Origin: Humulus lupulus
Taxonomy: Eukaryota; Streptophyta; Magnoliopsida; Rosales; Cannabaceae
Assembly: GCF_963169125.1 (NCBI RefSeq)
Contig: NC_084802.1
Coordinates: 12,896,896 to 12,960,895, forward strand
Direction: 5' to 3'
DNA: 64,000 nucleotides
Made by a program: the position numbers and the translations under genes. This document shows, piece by piece, positions 10,681 through 21,701 of the stretch. Below the pieces are notes generated by a model that saw nothing but the letters and a program-made list of their open reading frames with translations, was not told the origin of the DNA and did no database searches. Every line of letters starts with the position of its first letter. The first letter of the stretch is position 1.

Positions 10681-11635
10681 TTAAGATTTACTATATATTT
10701 CCCATAAATGTTCAATAAGATCCGACTGAAGTTGAAAATGAATTCCTCGATCTCGAATGTGATGATGGCGTTGAATGAAGTTTACAAATTCATTTGTATG
10801 CTCATGGGACACAGGCTCTTCGGTTATTTCATCGCTTTGTTCATAAACAAAGTCTTCTACTCGAAGATAAGTATGTCGCTCGTCTTCTACGATCATATTA
10901 TGCAAAATAATGCATGCCATCATCATCTCCTTAAGTGTTTGTCGATCATAAAATCGTGCCGGTCCACGTACAATAGCAAATCGAGCTTGAAGCACTCCAA
11001 AAGCTCGTTCTACATCTTTTCTTGCTGATTCTTGAGTTGCTGCAAAATGTTTATTTTTACGGCCGTGTGGAGCATAAATTGTTTTGACAAACGTCGACCA
11101 TGAAGGATATATACCATCAGCAAGATAGTAGCCCATCGAATAGTCATTTCCATTTATTGAGTAGTTGACCTTTGGAGCATGTCCTTCAGCAAGCTCACTA
11201 AAAACAGAAGAGTGTTCTAGGACATTAATATCATTATGGGAGCCTAGCAATCCAAAAAATGCATGCCATGTCCAGAGGTCATATGACGCTACAGCTTCTA
11301 AAATTATAGTTGGCTCGTGAATATGACCACAATACATTCCTTTCCAAGCACTTGGACAATTTTTCCATTTCCAATGCATGCAATCAATACTTCCTAACAT
11401 CCCAGGAAACCCACGACTATCTCCAACTGCGCACAATCTAGCTATATCGTTCTCATTTGGGGATCTTAAGTATTCATGGGAGAATATGCCAATGATAGCC
11501 TTAACGAATTTTTTCAAACACTTGGTTACTGTATTTTCTGCAATCCGCAAGTATTCATCTACAAAATCTCCAGAGACTCCATAAGCTAATATTCTCATTG
11601 TAACAGTTATTTTTTTAAGCGAGGAATGACCCAGT

Positions 11636-13677
11636 TGATAACTCTACAAAATAGAGTTATTTTACCACTTTTTTTGTGTTAATTGTTGCTTAATTCTTGA
11701 GTTTTTAATTAATTTATTAAGTTTTTAAGTAATTTTTAATTTATTAGACTTATTTTAATTTTATAGATTTTTGTGTGTTTTTATAGTTATTTTGTTGTAA
11801 AATATTGTAGCTAATTATTTAAATTATTGTTGTTTAGTTTTGGGTAAAAAAATGTTGTTTTATTGAAACTAAATGTTAAATTAAATTAAGTTTTAATTAA
11901 TATTTTTTATGAATTAATATGATTTAGTTTATAATTGAAAATATTTTATTATGATTTAATTTATGTTTATTTTGTAAGGAGTTTGTTGTATTATTGGTGT
12001 TTGAAAAATGAAGAAAAAGTGTGGCATTTTAAGGAAAAACAAGGAAAGTTGGCATTTTTCTCCATGGCCCAAGCCTTCCAGCCAAAGCCCACACGCATGG
12101 CCCAGCCGTGCCCCATGCCTCTCTTCTCACCAGCGCGCTAGGTGGCGACATGTCTTCGCGCCACGCGTCTGCCATTTCCCTACTCCCATTTGTCCCAGCC
12201 GAAGACCCAAGTTGCTCCATGCCCTCTTCAGCACCTTCAGCAAACCAGGACCACCGAATCCCAATTCGCCCAGCCCGTTTGCCTCCTTCAGCCCACGCCC
12301 ATCTCAGCCAGCCATTCCCTTGGGCCACCTCTGCCCAGGCCCGAAGTCCCCTGCAGCTCCTCAAGCATGGCTATCTCCAGCCATCAACCAGCAAATGCCA
12401 TAGACCACGTCAAAAGCAGCTGCCAGCCGAAACCCCAAACCAGCCCCTTTATTTATCTTGAGCCCAACAAATGCCAATGTTCCCTTGTCCCACAACTGCC
12501 AAAAATGCCAACTTTTTACCCCACTTTCTACACATTTTACCCCAAAACATCATTATTACACCTTATATTTTACCCATATTTTCCATATTATAATTAATTA
12601 AATTAATTTAATCAATTTAATTAATTTAAATTGATTATTTTAATACCTCATTTTGGCTATAAATATGGAGTTTTGAAGACCATTTAGGGTGTCCATTTTT
12701 GGAGAGGAGGTTACCATACCAAAAACTCTACACATTTCAAAACCTCTCTATTCTCTTCATCTTCTTCTTCTTTTTTCTTATTTTCTATGTATTTTTAGAG
12801 TAAAAATTTGGGGGTTCATTCTTCAAATTTTCCTATTTTATGTTTGTAATTTTTAGTTTGTATTTGCTATTCTAGTTATGTGTTTCTAATCTTTTTAAGA
12901 TTATTAAGGTGATGATGAAACAATTTGTAACTAGATAGTGTTTATTTTGTATGTTGATTTCTCATTTTGTGCAATAAAGTTTATGGATTTTTCTTGTTCA
13001 AATACCTTCTTTCATCTTAAATATTATGTATTTTGGATTGTTAGCACATATTTACACTTTGTTCTTCATTAGTGCAAAAACATAATATTCTTTGTGTAAG
13101 ATGTGTCATTAAATTGTACACATTCATGCTTAGAACAAAAATATTATGTTTTGCCTTATAAATAATGTTCATTGATTTATTTGTTATTTCATTAGATTGA
13201 TTTACACTAAATGCTTTGAAATTATAACTTTTTGAAAAGTGAAGAAAAATCTTATCTTTTTATAAATAATTTGTGCTTAATATTATAAACTTATTTGGAA
13301 AATGATAGTTTGATTTATTTTAACTATCACTAAAACTTGGGAATCAATGTACTTATAAATATTATTAAACTTATATTTTGTGGATTCTAATCCTTAATAA
13401 TCTTATTTTACATCTTGTTTACAATTATTAATTTATGTTTATATATTGTCTTTAATTTCTTTATTATTATATTTTATTTTATTTTTATTGTTACAAATTC
13501 TCATCAATCTTTGGAACTAGGTTAGAATTTATTAATTTTGGTTTAAAATAGTTTTCTTTTCGATTTTAGACAACTCCTTTGGGTTCGACCTCGTGCTTAC
13601 ACGAACACTATTCTATAAATACGATTCGTGCGCTTGCGAGTATAAGTTTTTAAAACATACCTGTTTTGGGTCCATCA
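11636..13677 (+). mobile_element. 2-kb LTR-like element (probable solo LTR), copy 1
   Basis: It starts TGATAACTCT and ends GGGTCCATCA, with CCAGT on both sides (11631-11635 and 13678-13682). These TG...CA ends with 5-bp duplications are the mark of LTR elements. A TATA-like CTATAAATATGG lies at 12658-12669. A GC-rich block (12060-12420) gives overlapping spurious frames on both strands. The 3' end has TTTGGGTTCGACCTCGTGC, reminiscent of Tat/Ogre-type LTR ends. No primer-binding site or coding domain is present. A second, reversed copy lies at 60809-62763. Confidence 0.85.
12658..12669 (+). promoter_or_regulatory. TATA box of the 2-kb LTR-like element
   Basis: CTATAAATATGG fits the plant TATA consensus and lies about two thirds into the element, as expected at the U3/R border of a long LTR. 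Confidence 0.6.
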
Positions 13678-14014
13678 CCAGTCTTTTAGCAGCATCTCTT
13701 CTTTGGACGAAATATAGTTCATATGCTTCGACTTCGGCTTGAATACGCAATAAAAGATGACGTTGCATTCGAAACCTCCTGCGGAATAAATTCGGTGGAT
13801 ACGTCGGGGACTCAAAAAAATAATCTTGAAAGAGGCGTTGATGGCATTCAAGCGAATTTCTTCGAATGAATGCACGCCGGGGAATAGACCTACGATGCGA
13901 TGTTGAGCCTCTTTCATTACCCAAGCGTTCTTCTTCAATAGCAAGAGCTAAAATTATCTCCTCCTCCTCCTCCTCAGATGATGAAGAGTCAAATATCTCA
14001 AAGTCATGATCCAT

Positions 14015-14656
14015 AGGAACTATATAGAAAGAAGAAAAAAGTGTGCAAAGAAAGAAATGAAAGTGTTTGTAAAATTTTGTAAAAGAATGATATTATTTAC
14101 AGGTGAAGTTTTGAGAAAATCAAAAGAATATTCTTAATATCTACTGAAGAATATGCTGAGAATATTATTTCACAATAATCAAAGAAGAATATCCATGGAA
14201 TATACCAAAAAATATCTTCAAAATATTATATATATATATATCAAAGAAAAATATTCATAGAATATACCAAAAAATATATTCACAATATTATATTATATTT
14301 AAATATTTCCAATGAAAACTCCCAAAATATATTTTGAGAATAATAAACTTTCTTATTTGTAATTTTTTTTTAGAATAATTGATATTTTAGTTTATCTTAT
14401 AAATTTGGATAAATTTAAATTATAATATAATTATGTGATATTACATATGAATATATATTGTAAACATTAAAATATATAAAAATATTATTGATAGTTATAG
14501 AAAATATTTTAAATGAATAAAAAATGTTTGAAAATATAATATTTAAATGATATAGAGAAAAAAAATAGAGAATCTGATGTATGGTAAAATGTAAAACTTA
14601 GAGGTAAAATAGAAAAATGTGTGTTTTAGGGAGATATTTTAAAGGATGAAGTAGAG
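14015..14656. other. Harbinger right subterminal region
   Basis: AT-rich DNA upstream of the transposase start, with repeated phrases around ATATACCAAAAAATAT (14200-14275). It should contain the transposase promoter; no clear TATA box could be singled out from the AT background. Confidence 0.5.
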
Positions 14657-14674
14657 CACCGGATGTGAGTGCTC
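14657..14674 (-). repeat. Harbinger right terminal inverted repeat
   Basis: CACCGGATGTGAGTGCTC, followed directly by TAA (14675-14677). Confidence 0.92.
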
Positions 14675-15157
14675 TAACATGACTCTTTATTAACATGTAA
14701 ACATAAATTACAAATATCATACACATATGATTTCACATTTCTATTGATTCACAAAATCAATATATTTATACATGTCATATAAAACTCATAAAATTGACCT
14801 TCTAATAATTTTTCATTATCACAAAATAAGACAATTATATAACATGTTTGCATATTACCCAATAATCTACTAGATTATTTACACAATATGTTAATTAATC
14901 ACATATAGCAAAAACACAATATGTTGGATTATCTTCTAATCTAACCACTATATTTGCAAAAGCAAAGAAAATTAGAAAACAATGAACTTCATTTATAAAA
15001 TTTTCTTCATCTCATTTCTATCACTATATGAAAGCTATTAGATCTTCTAAGAAAGCCAAAGAAGAACATTATCTTATCTTATCATCTTTTCAAAGTTAGA
15101 TCCTCACAAGATCTCTATGATTTTTCCTTCCATTGAAAAGGAAATTAAGCTTTTGAT
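14675..15157. other. Continuation of AT-rich host tract
   Basis: 14678-14765 continues the second copy of the 251-bp duplication. The rest is AT-rich with no coding signal. Confidence 0.5.
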
Positions 15158-16187
15158 TGTTAGAGAATATATTATATTGTACTCAATGGAAATGGTAAAA
15201 CCAAAGATATAACTCTATGCAAAATGTTACAATAGACAAGATGATAGATAAATAAGGGTTACATCTCTATTAAAAAAATACAAGTAAATAGAATTATGTA
15301 GAAGAAGAAGATTACAAACTCAAAACAATAATAATACAAGTAAAATATGAACAACAAGATCAAAATAATGAAAAGAACAATAATAAGAACACAAACTCTC
15401 ACACAACCAAAGTGTAAAGTAGTAGGGATCACCAACTTAAACAAGGTTCAAAATCTTTGTCCAAAAACTTATTTCCCCCTATTCTCTAAGCACTAAGGGG
15501 TCTCTCAAGTAAATAACTCTCTGGAATCATCAAGCATCTATGATGCAAGTGTTTTGTGGATGTAAAATGGTGTGTCATACAAGTGAGCATTAGACTCCTA
15601 TTTATAGAGTTTGAGATACCCTTTACATTTCAAATTCCACCAACCCCATGGCTATTATCAGTGTTTAATTAGATGTTTATGGAATTAAAATTGAGATTTG
15701 GGAGTTACTTGGGATGTTAGAACCATTTAAATTGGAAAAAACTGAAAAAAGAAATTAGCTGTCAGCTTCACTAGCTGCGCCCAGGAGTATCAGTGGCCGC
15801 GGCCACTAGCCTCTGCCCCCCAGGCCGCGGATAGGGAATATCAATGGTCGTAGCTACAACCCATTTTCAGCATAAAAAATTTCAGTTTTTCCAAAACGTC
15901 CAAAACCCTTTCCCACATGATTTTGTAACCTCCATACACCTAATGAGAGTTAAAAATATGTCTCCAACAACCATATTTCATGATGACTTTTTGAAATCCA
16001 AACTAAAATGTGTAATATATAATCTACGCATTGTTAGATAATATTTTGGAGTTATAAATTTGACTAATTTTGTAACTCCAAAATATGTCACATTTGGGTA
16101 CACACATGTATCCAATTTTGTGACTCTCAATAATATATTACAAGATGTTATTTAATCTAACATTATATTATTTAAAATAATATAACA
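15158..16187 (-). mobile_element. LTR of a copia-like family, copy 1
   Basis: It starts TGTTAGAGAATA and ends AATATAACA, and matches the copy at 35721-36834 over its whole length. The TATA-like CTATAAATAGGAG reads on the minus strand (near 15597-15610), which gives the orientation. A CCGCGG-rich patch lies at 15775-15835. The flanks (TTGAT and ATTTT) do not match, so it may belong to a longer element or have rearranged. The copia assignment is a guess from the general style; no attached coding region proves it. Confidence 0.7.
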
Positions 16188-17992
16188 ATTTTAGTACATT
16201 TTATTTATTTATTAATTGTAGTTTACCAAGATTTCTGACTCCATCTTTGGTTACAGCTAGCTGGGTGCGATTCTTCACAAGTTTAAGTTTGACATAAGAA
16301 AGAGCTTTTGGTTGAGTTTGATGAGGTACTAGAGGTATGATTTTGAGAATAAAATTTTTACATTTTGTTTATTGTTTTTCATTCTTTTTTCTTGTTTAAC
16401 CAGGTGCAGAAATCACGTTTATGTGGCAAGAAATGAATTAAAAAAATATAGTATTTTTTTTTTATTTTTTTTTGTGTGAAATTTAGTATTTATCTTTAAA
16501 GTTAAATAACTAAAATATAAAATAATTAAGGGATCTTACATGTAAAAATAATAATTAATGAAATAAATAAATAACTTATATAAATTATAATTACATAATT
16601 ATTATATTAATAAATAATTAGCTAAATTCTTAAAATAGAAGCTTTTTAAAAAAAAAATATTATAACCTACTATAGTAGGTCACTGAAAATGTAACTACCA
16701 TAGTTACTTAACCATTAAATAATCCCCATAGTACCATATATTCTTATTAATAATACAAAACATAACTCAAAATAAAAAAAGTATTAGTATTATATTAATT
16801 GCATACCAAATAAAACTTTCCTTTTAGTTGTTTCAGCCATACATAATAACTTATCTTATATAACTATATATTATGTAATAATAATCAAATAAAAAATGAA
16901 ATAATCCGATACAACTAATATCACAAAATTAACTAGAATTAAAAATATAAAATAGTGTATTACATTCAATGATAGTAACCATATATAAATCTTCTCAAAT
17001 AGAAATATGGATTTTAATGTTCATAAACAAAAACATTAAAGGTAATGTCATTAAGAAATAAACAAAATCATTTATTGAAAAATACTTGTATGATTGTAAA
17101 CATTTTTGCTTATAAGTTTGGAATGCAACATGACAACCAAACCTGTTAAAAAGAGTTTATGAAGGATTTTTAAAAATTAACATCCTTGAAATAAACAAAT
17201 TGGTTAGGTTATACATGATGAATAAAATGAATATTTTAATTGTTATAAAAACAAAATAAAACGTAAATGCATCTTAGGTAAACATAATAGTTTATTTAAT
17301 GACAATTCAACTTACATTAAACAATATAGTTTATTTACTTGTTTAATTGAACAATAAAATCGTATGATAAACTAATTGGTTTTATTTAATTTATAACCAA
17401 TTAGTTTGATGCACATATAACAATATAAACAACATGAGAAAGTAAATGATTTGATTTATTTTATTAAATTGTGCATAAAAAATATACTTATCCTGCATAA
17501 TATAAATTATTAGAATTAAATAATTACTAAAATAAACTAATTAGTTTTAATGTATTAGGATAGAGTTAAATGTGCTTAAATGAAACTAATAATCATGATA
17601 ATTTATACATATGCAATAAAAGGCTTGTAAATAAATTTAGAGTATATAAAAAACCAATCGAAATGGAAAAAAAAGTTTTATTTTAATAGAAATATGTTAT
17701 TTTTTTTAAATGAATAAGAGAAGTCTGAAAGTTTTTTTTGAAATGGGCTGTTTACATAAATAAATATTTATATAATTGTGTTATGATATATCTTATATAT
17801 AAAAAGTGTATAGATAACAAAAATTCTTAGTTTTAATAGTTTGGTTTGTTAACTTTAACCAATTATTCTAAATATTTAACATAATATACTTTTAAAATTA
17901 ACTAAAAATAGATATTTATTAATTATATTAATATAAATTCAAATATTATAAAATATTATTATTATATTAATATTTAATATAAAACTGCATAT
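16188..17992. other. AT-rich intergenic DNA
   Basis: Very AT-rich with no supported gene. From about 17900 it enters a degenerate tandem repeat (see 17905-18960). Confidence 0.5.
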
Positions 17993-18960
17993 TGTTGACC
18001 CACGTTTAGCCAACTGACACGGAGTCAAAATATGAGTAATATGGACGAATGTAAAGAGAATAACGTGATGACAAAAGTAAAGAAAACACGGTGATTTATA
18101 GTGGTTCGGCCCCAGGATCTGGTAATGACCTACGTCCACTTAGAATGATATTGATATATAATCAAAAGTGTGATAAGAGAACTTGGGTTCAATGAGTTTC
18201 AACACTTCTGACAAACAATACAAGTTTGCTAAGAGAAATTCTATAATTCCTATGATTCAGAAGCAAAAAGTCATTTTCCTTGAGCCATCTCTTGCTATTT
18301 ATAGGCCCAAGGAGGGTTACAAAAGATTGTTACAGATATAATCCCCTGAATATTGGGATATTCCGAAGATTACATGAGATAAATTCGGGATTCATAAAGA
18401 TCTTCCCATAAATGTTGCCTTGTTTGCGGAACTACCGACCAGACTGGTCGCGAGTAAGACAGGCTCGTCCTGCTTCTGGTGTGCCTCCTGGTCGATACTC
18501 TGGCAGACGCTTCCAGGTATCAGCCACGTGTCAAGAGATTATTCGCCACGTCACAAATGCTAATTTATTGGATAACACGTATATAATAATTATATTAATA
18601 CAAATTTAAATTCAAATGTTATAAAATATTATTATTATAATAATATATAATACAAGACTAAATATTTAATAATTATGTTAATATAAATTTAAATATTATA
18701 AAATATTATTATGATAATAATATATAATCTTAATTTTTTAATAATTATATTAATATGAATTCAAATATTATTATTATAATATTTAATACAAAACAAAATA
18801 TTTATTACTTATATTAATATAAATTTAAATATTATAAAATATCATTATAATAATATATAATACATAATTTTTATTTTTATTAAAAAAATTATTATTTATA
18901 TTTAAAAATATTATCATATTATATATATAAAATTATAAATAATAATGTTTTGGTTTAATT
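17905..18960. repeat. Degenerate AT-rich tandem repeat split by an LTR
   Basis: Units of the type TTAATATAAATTYAAATATTATAAAATATTATTA recur near 17930, 18590, 18680, 18750 and 18820 with gaps and substitutions. The LTR at 17993-18577 interrupts the array. Confidence 0.6.
17993..18577 (-). mobile_element. 585-bp solo LTR
   Basis: It starts TGTTGACCCACG and ends TTGGATAACA. The flanks CATAT and CGTAT are an imperfect target duplication. Its base composition differs sharply from the AT-rich surroundings. A TATA box, GGCCTATAAATAGC, reads on the minus strand (about 18293-18307). Its first bases resemble those of the Tat LTR at 39221 (TGTTGACGCGG...CGCCAAC), so a related Tat-type family is possible. 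Confidence 0.65.
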
Positions 18961-19019
18961 TTTTATTTAATATATTTATGTTATTTTTTTATATATAATA
19001 TTATTTATTTATTTAAAAG

Positions 19020-19440
19020 TTATATGACAATAATACAAATTTAATAAATATAATTAATAGATTCTATAAATAAAATTAGGAAAATGAAATAGTGTATTGT
19101 ACTTTGTGTATGTAGTAAGTTTAAAAGTGTAATTAGAAATAATAGTATTATTGTATATCTTATCATATTTTATTATCAAAAGGTAATTTTACCTAATAAA
19201 TTTCACTTTTAATAAAATTAATTTACAAAATTTAGCTGGAATGTTCCAGAACAATTTTTCTTTTTTTTTTTTAAATCAAGATTAATTGCATAAATACTAT
19301 TGTTTTAAATTTAACTAAATTTATGCCAAAAACACTAAAAACTAAAAATAATATACCATAGTCAAGGAAGGTCCGGAAGCTTATAGAACTAACAGGTGAC
19401 AGGTCGGGTTTTATAACAGAACAGAAGCAGTTTCGTCGAA
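19020..19440. other. Upstream region of the GRAM-domain gene
   Basis: AT-rich DNA becoming less so toward the gene. The promoter of the 19557 gene should be here; no unambiguous TATA box is visible. Confidence 0.4.
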
Positions 19441-19480
19441 GATACATACATACATACATACATACATACATACATACATA
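19441..19480. repeat. (ATAC)n microsatellite
   Basis: About nine to ten ATAC units without interruption, ending about 75 bases before the start codon, so probably in the 5' untranslated region or core promoter of the GRAM-domain gene. Confidence 0.9.
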
Positions 19481-19556
19481 ATTCCTTAGCAAAGTAACCA
19501 AACACAATCATCAGCATCTTCAATCTTGATCATCATTTTCTAATACACAGCCCGAT

Positions 19557-21701
19557 ATGGCTCTCAACCCTCAATTGTTCCCCAATGGAATGCCGGTTCC
19601 TTTCGTCAACGAGATGTTTGTGCTCGCCAGAGATGGCGTCGAATTCGAAATCGACAAGGTCCCTGGGTTAGTATTCCATTCCCAAACCCTTCTCTATTTT
19701 CCTTCAATTATTTTGACCTATATTTTAGATTGTATTGTTTTGTTTTGGGCATGATTTATTGATCCCTAGATTTCTACCCAATTTGCAATCGCTAGTTCTT
19801 TCTGGATGGAAGTGTGTTTGATTGGGTCGAGTTTTAGCTGTATAGGGTTAGTTTTTCTTAAATATTATAATTATAATTGGGATTTAGATGAAGTGTAAAT
19901 GTAAATACTTTTGATATAAGTGTAACAGTTGAAAAGGTGTGTATCAAGTAAAATCAGGAATGTCCTACAATATACAAATATGAGAAAAGATTATGTAAAT
20001 TAGTGAAAATATATACTTGATAAGTACGAAGTCAGACCAGATTTCCTTGTTTTATTTAAATATCTCTTAATTGGTACAGTTGATATGTTGTTTTGAGGCT
20101 CAATTTTAGGATTTCTGTTCCAGAGAATCGATATTTAGCTTAAAAGAAATGAGAAGAAAAGGGAAATTTGATTTATGAAACATAACTTTTTCATTTAATT
20201 GAAGCCAGATAATTTAGAAGTTTCTGATCTAACCAATTTTCTACATTGCATAGTTTCAATGTCCGTTTGAAGGTTGACTCATGCTTTGATATCAGAAAAA
20301 ATCAAAGCATGGATTAAACTTACTGTTTGTCCAGCCAATCTTGTTCCATTAGGTCTACTCGAATTGGTCTGGCTATTTGTTTCAGTTTTGTTCTCTAATC
20401 CTAATGCATAGATGCAGCAGCATCTTAGTTCTTGTTATGCCCTGTATAACATTTGACTCTCTCATCATTTGTTTTTAGGTGAAATATTCACAATTTTTTA
20501 TTTTATTATCTTATTATTTTACGTGTAACTGAATATATCTTCGACTTTGAGCTCACTGTGTGTACCTCTGTTGTCAGAAATCATGGGGGTCATGTAAAAG
20601 CAAAGGGAACAATTTACTTGTCAAATATAAGAATGGTCTTTGTCGCAAGTAAACCAGTTGGAGAATTTTTTGCATTTGATATGCCGCTGGTATGTTATAC
20701 TTGTACCACATATAGTGCTATCTTCTTTAGTTGCTATGCACCGGAAAGTTGCTTTGATATTGCTATCTTTGTCTCCTTTAGTTGCTATGATGTTGGAAAG
20801 TTGCTTTGGTATTTTAATTACATTTTATCAGCACGATGATGTGAATGTAATTTTAGCTTAAAAGAAAATGAGCATAGCTTATACATGCTATTTATGTTTA
20901 AAGAATGTATCTTTGACTACTATATGTAATCGGGGGGTTTGTTAAAAAGATAGCTCTCGAAACTAAGAAAATGCATGACTAAGTGCTTTTGTTTTGATTA
21001 CGCTGCTGGCCACCAGAGATATTTGCAGCTTTCATTTCACTGCAGGGTCCTGTTGTTGTGTACTCCTTGTAACTATTCATTGTTTTTTGCTTACATAGAT
21101 TTTTACTCTTTATGCAGCTTTTTGTCCACGGAGAAAAGTTTAATCAACCAATTTTTTTCTGTAACAACATTGCTGGTCAAGTGGAGCCTGTAAGTAATTT
21201 GGTTTGATTATTGATGAGAAGCCTTGATGCTTTGCTTTACTTATACATACTCATTGCCCTAACATGACTTATTATTTCAGGTGGTTCCGGAAAATCAACC
21301 CGGGGCTCTATTTTCCACTCACTCATTCAAGATTTTGTTCAAGGAAGGGGGCTGTGGTACCTTTATTCCCCTTTTCTTCAACTTAATTGCTTCGGTCAGA
21401 CAATACAATCGACAACAGCAGCAGGCTAATTCAATGCCGGAGCCACCACGTGCAGATCCTTTACAAGCAGCACAGACTCCCGTTGATGAGATGATACGAC
21501 ACGCGTAAGTGACTTATCTTCCATGTAAAATCGATGGCGTAGTCAAATCGAGAAGTTTGGCTTTGTTTAATACTTGTTTTTCATTGATGCAGATATGTTG
21601 ACCCTAATGATCCAACAAGAATCTTCCTGCAGCAGCCTAACCCGGAATCTCAGCTTAGGCGACGCACTTACCAGTCCCGTCCAGCCGAACACTCTATGTA
21701 A
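19557..21701 (+). CDS. GRAM-domain protein, WBP2/UPF0664 family
   Basis: Five exons: 19557-19666, 20578-20689, 21118-21189, 21281-21504 and 21593-21701, all with GT-AG introns. They total 627 nt, coding 208 residues and TAA. Start MALNPQLFPNGMPVPFVNE is typical of the plant family. The GRAM domain (about residues 20-130) includes KAKGTIYLSNIRMVFVA and FKILFKEGGCGTFIPLF. The C-terminus is a proline- and glutamine-rich tail (RQYNRQQQQ, MPEPPRADP) ending RPAEHSM. GRAM domains resemble PH domains and bind lipids or proteins at membranes. Animal WBP2 is a coactivator with PPxY motifs; no clear PPxY is seen here. In plants the family is poorly studied and sometimes called stress-induced. The gene is apparently intact, the only one in the window. 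Confidence 0.92.

Larger units (their letters stand above)
10681..14014 (-). pseudogene. PIF/Harbinger transposase (DDE_Tnp_4), split by a 2-kb insertion
   Basis: The gene starts at 14014 and ends at 10681 on the minus strand. The N-terminal part (14014-13678) has an acidic run (SSSEEEEEEI) followed by basic sequence. The rest (11630-10681) carries the DDE nuclease: D in SIDCMHWKW (about residue 195), D in GSHNDINVL (about 246) and E in RKDVERAFG (about 320). The two parts are separated by the element at 11636-13677, with CCAGT duplicated. Without the insertion the coding length is 1,287 nt in one frame, 428 residues, a normal length for the family, with no other stop. The protein cuts and rejoins the 18-bp ends. 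As it stands the gene cannot give full-length protein unless the insertion is spliced out. Confidence 0.9.
5981..14674. mobile_element. PIF/Harbinger DNA transposon with captured host gene fragments
   Basis: Seen: inverted ends GATCACTCACATCCGGTG (5981-5998) and CACCGGATGTGAGTGCTC (14657-14674), which match in 17 of 18 positions when one is reversed. TAA lies on both sides (5978-5980, 14675-14677). Inside are an ORF1 gene of Myb/SANT type on + and a DDE transposase gene on -, the standard gene pair of PIF/Harbinger elements, whose known target duplication is TWA. It is 8,694 bp now and about 6.65 kb without the 2-kb insertion at 11636-13677. The left third holds exons of two unrelated host genes. 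Subterminal sequence near 6050 (CATCGGATGAGG) resembles the tip. Confidence 0.93.

Noticed and set aside
12008..12597. Several overlapping frames on both strands
   Set aside because: They come from the GC- and proline-codon-rich block of the 2-kb element; none has domain similarity, and the same block in copy 2 has different frames.
11636..13677. Helitron
   Set aside because: Helitrons insert between A and T without target duplication and end in CTRR; this unit has TG...CA-type ends and a 5-bp duplication.
15158..16187. Solo LTR with target duplication
   Set aside because: Unlike copy 2, its flanks do not match, so I list it only as an LTR copy.
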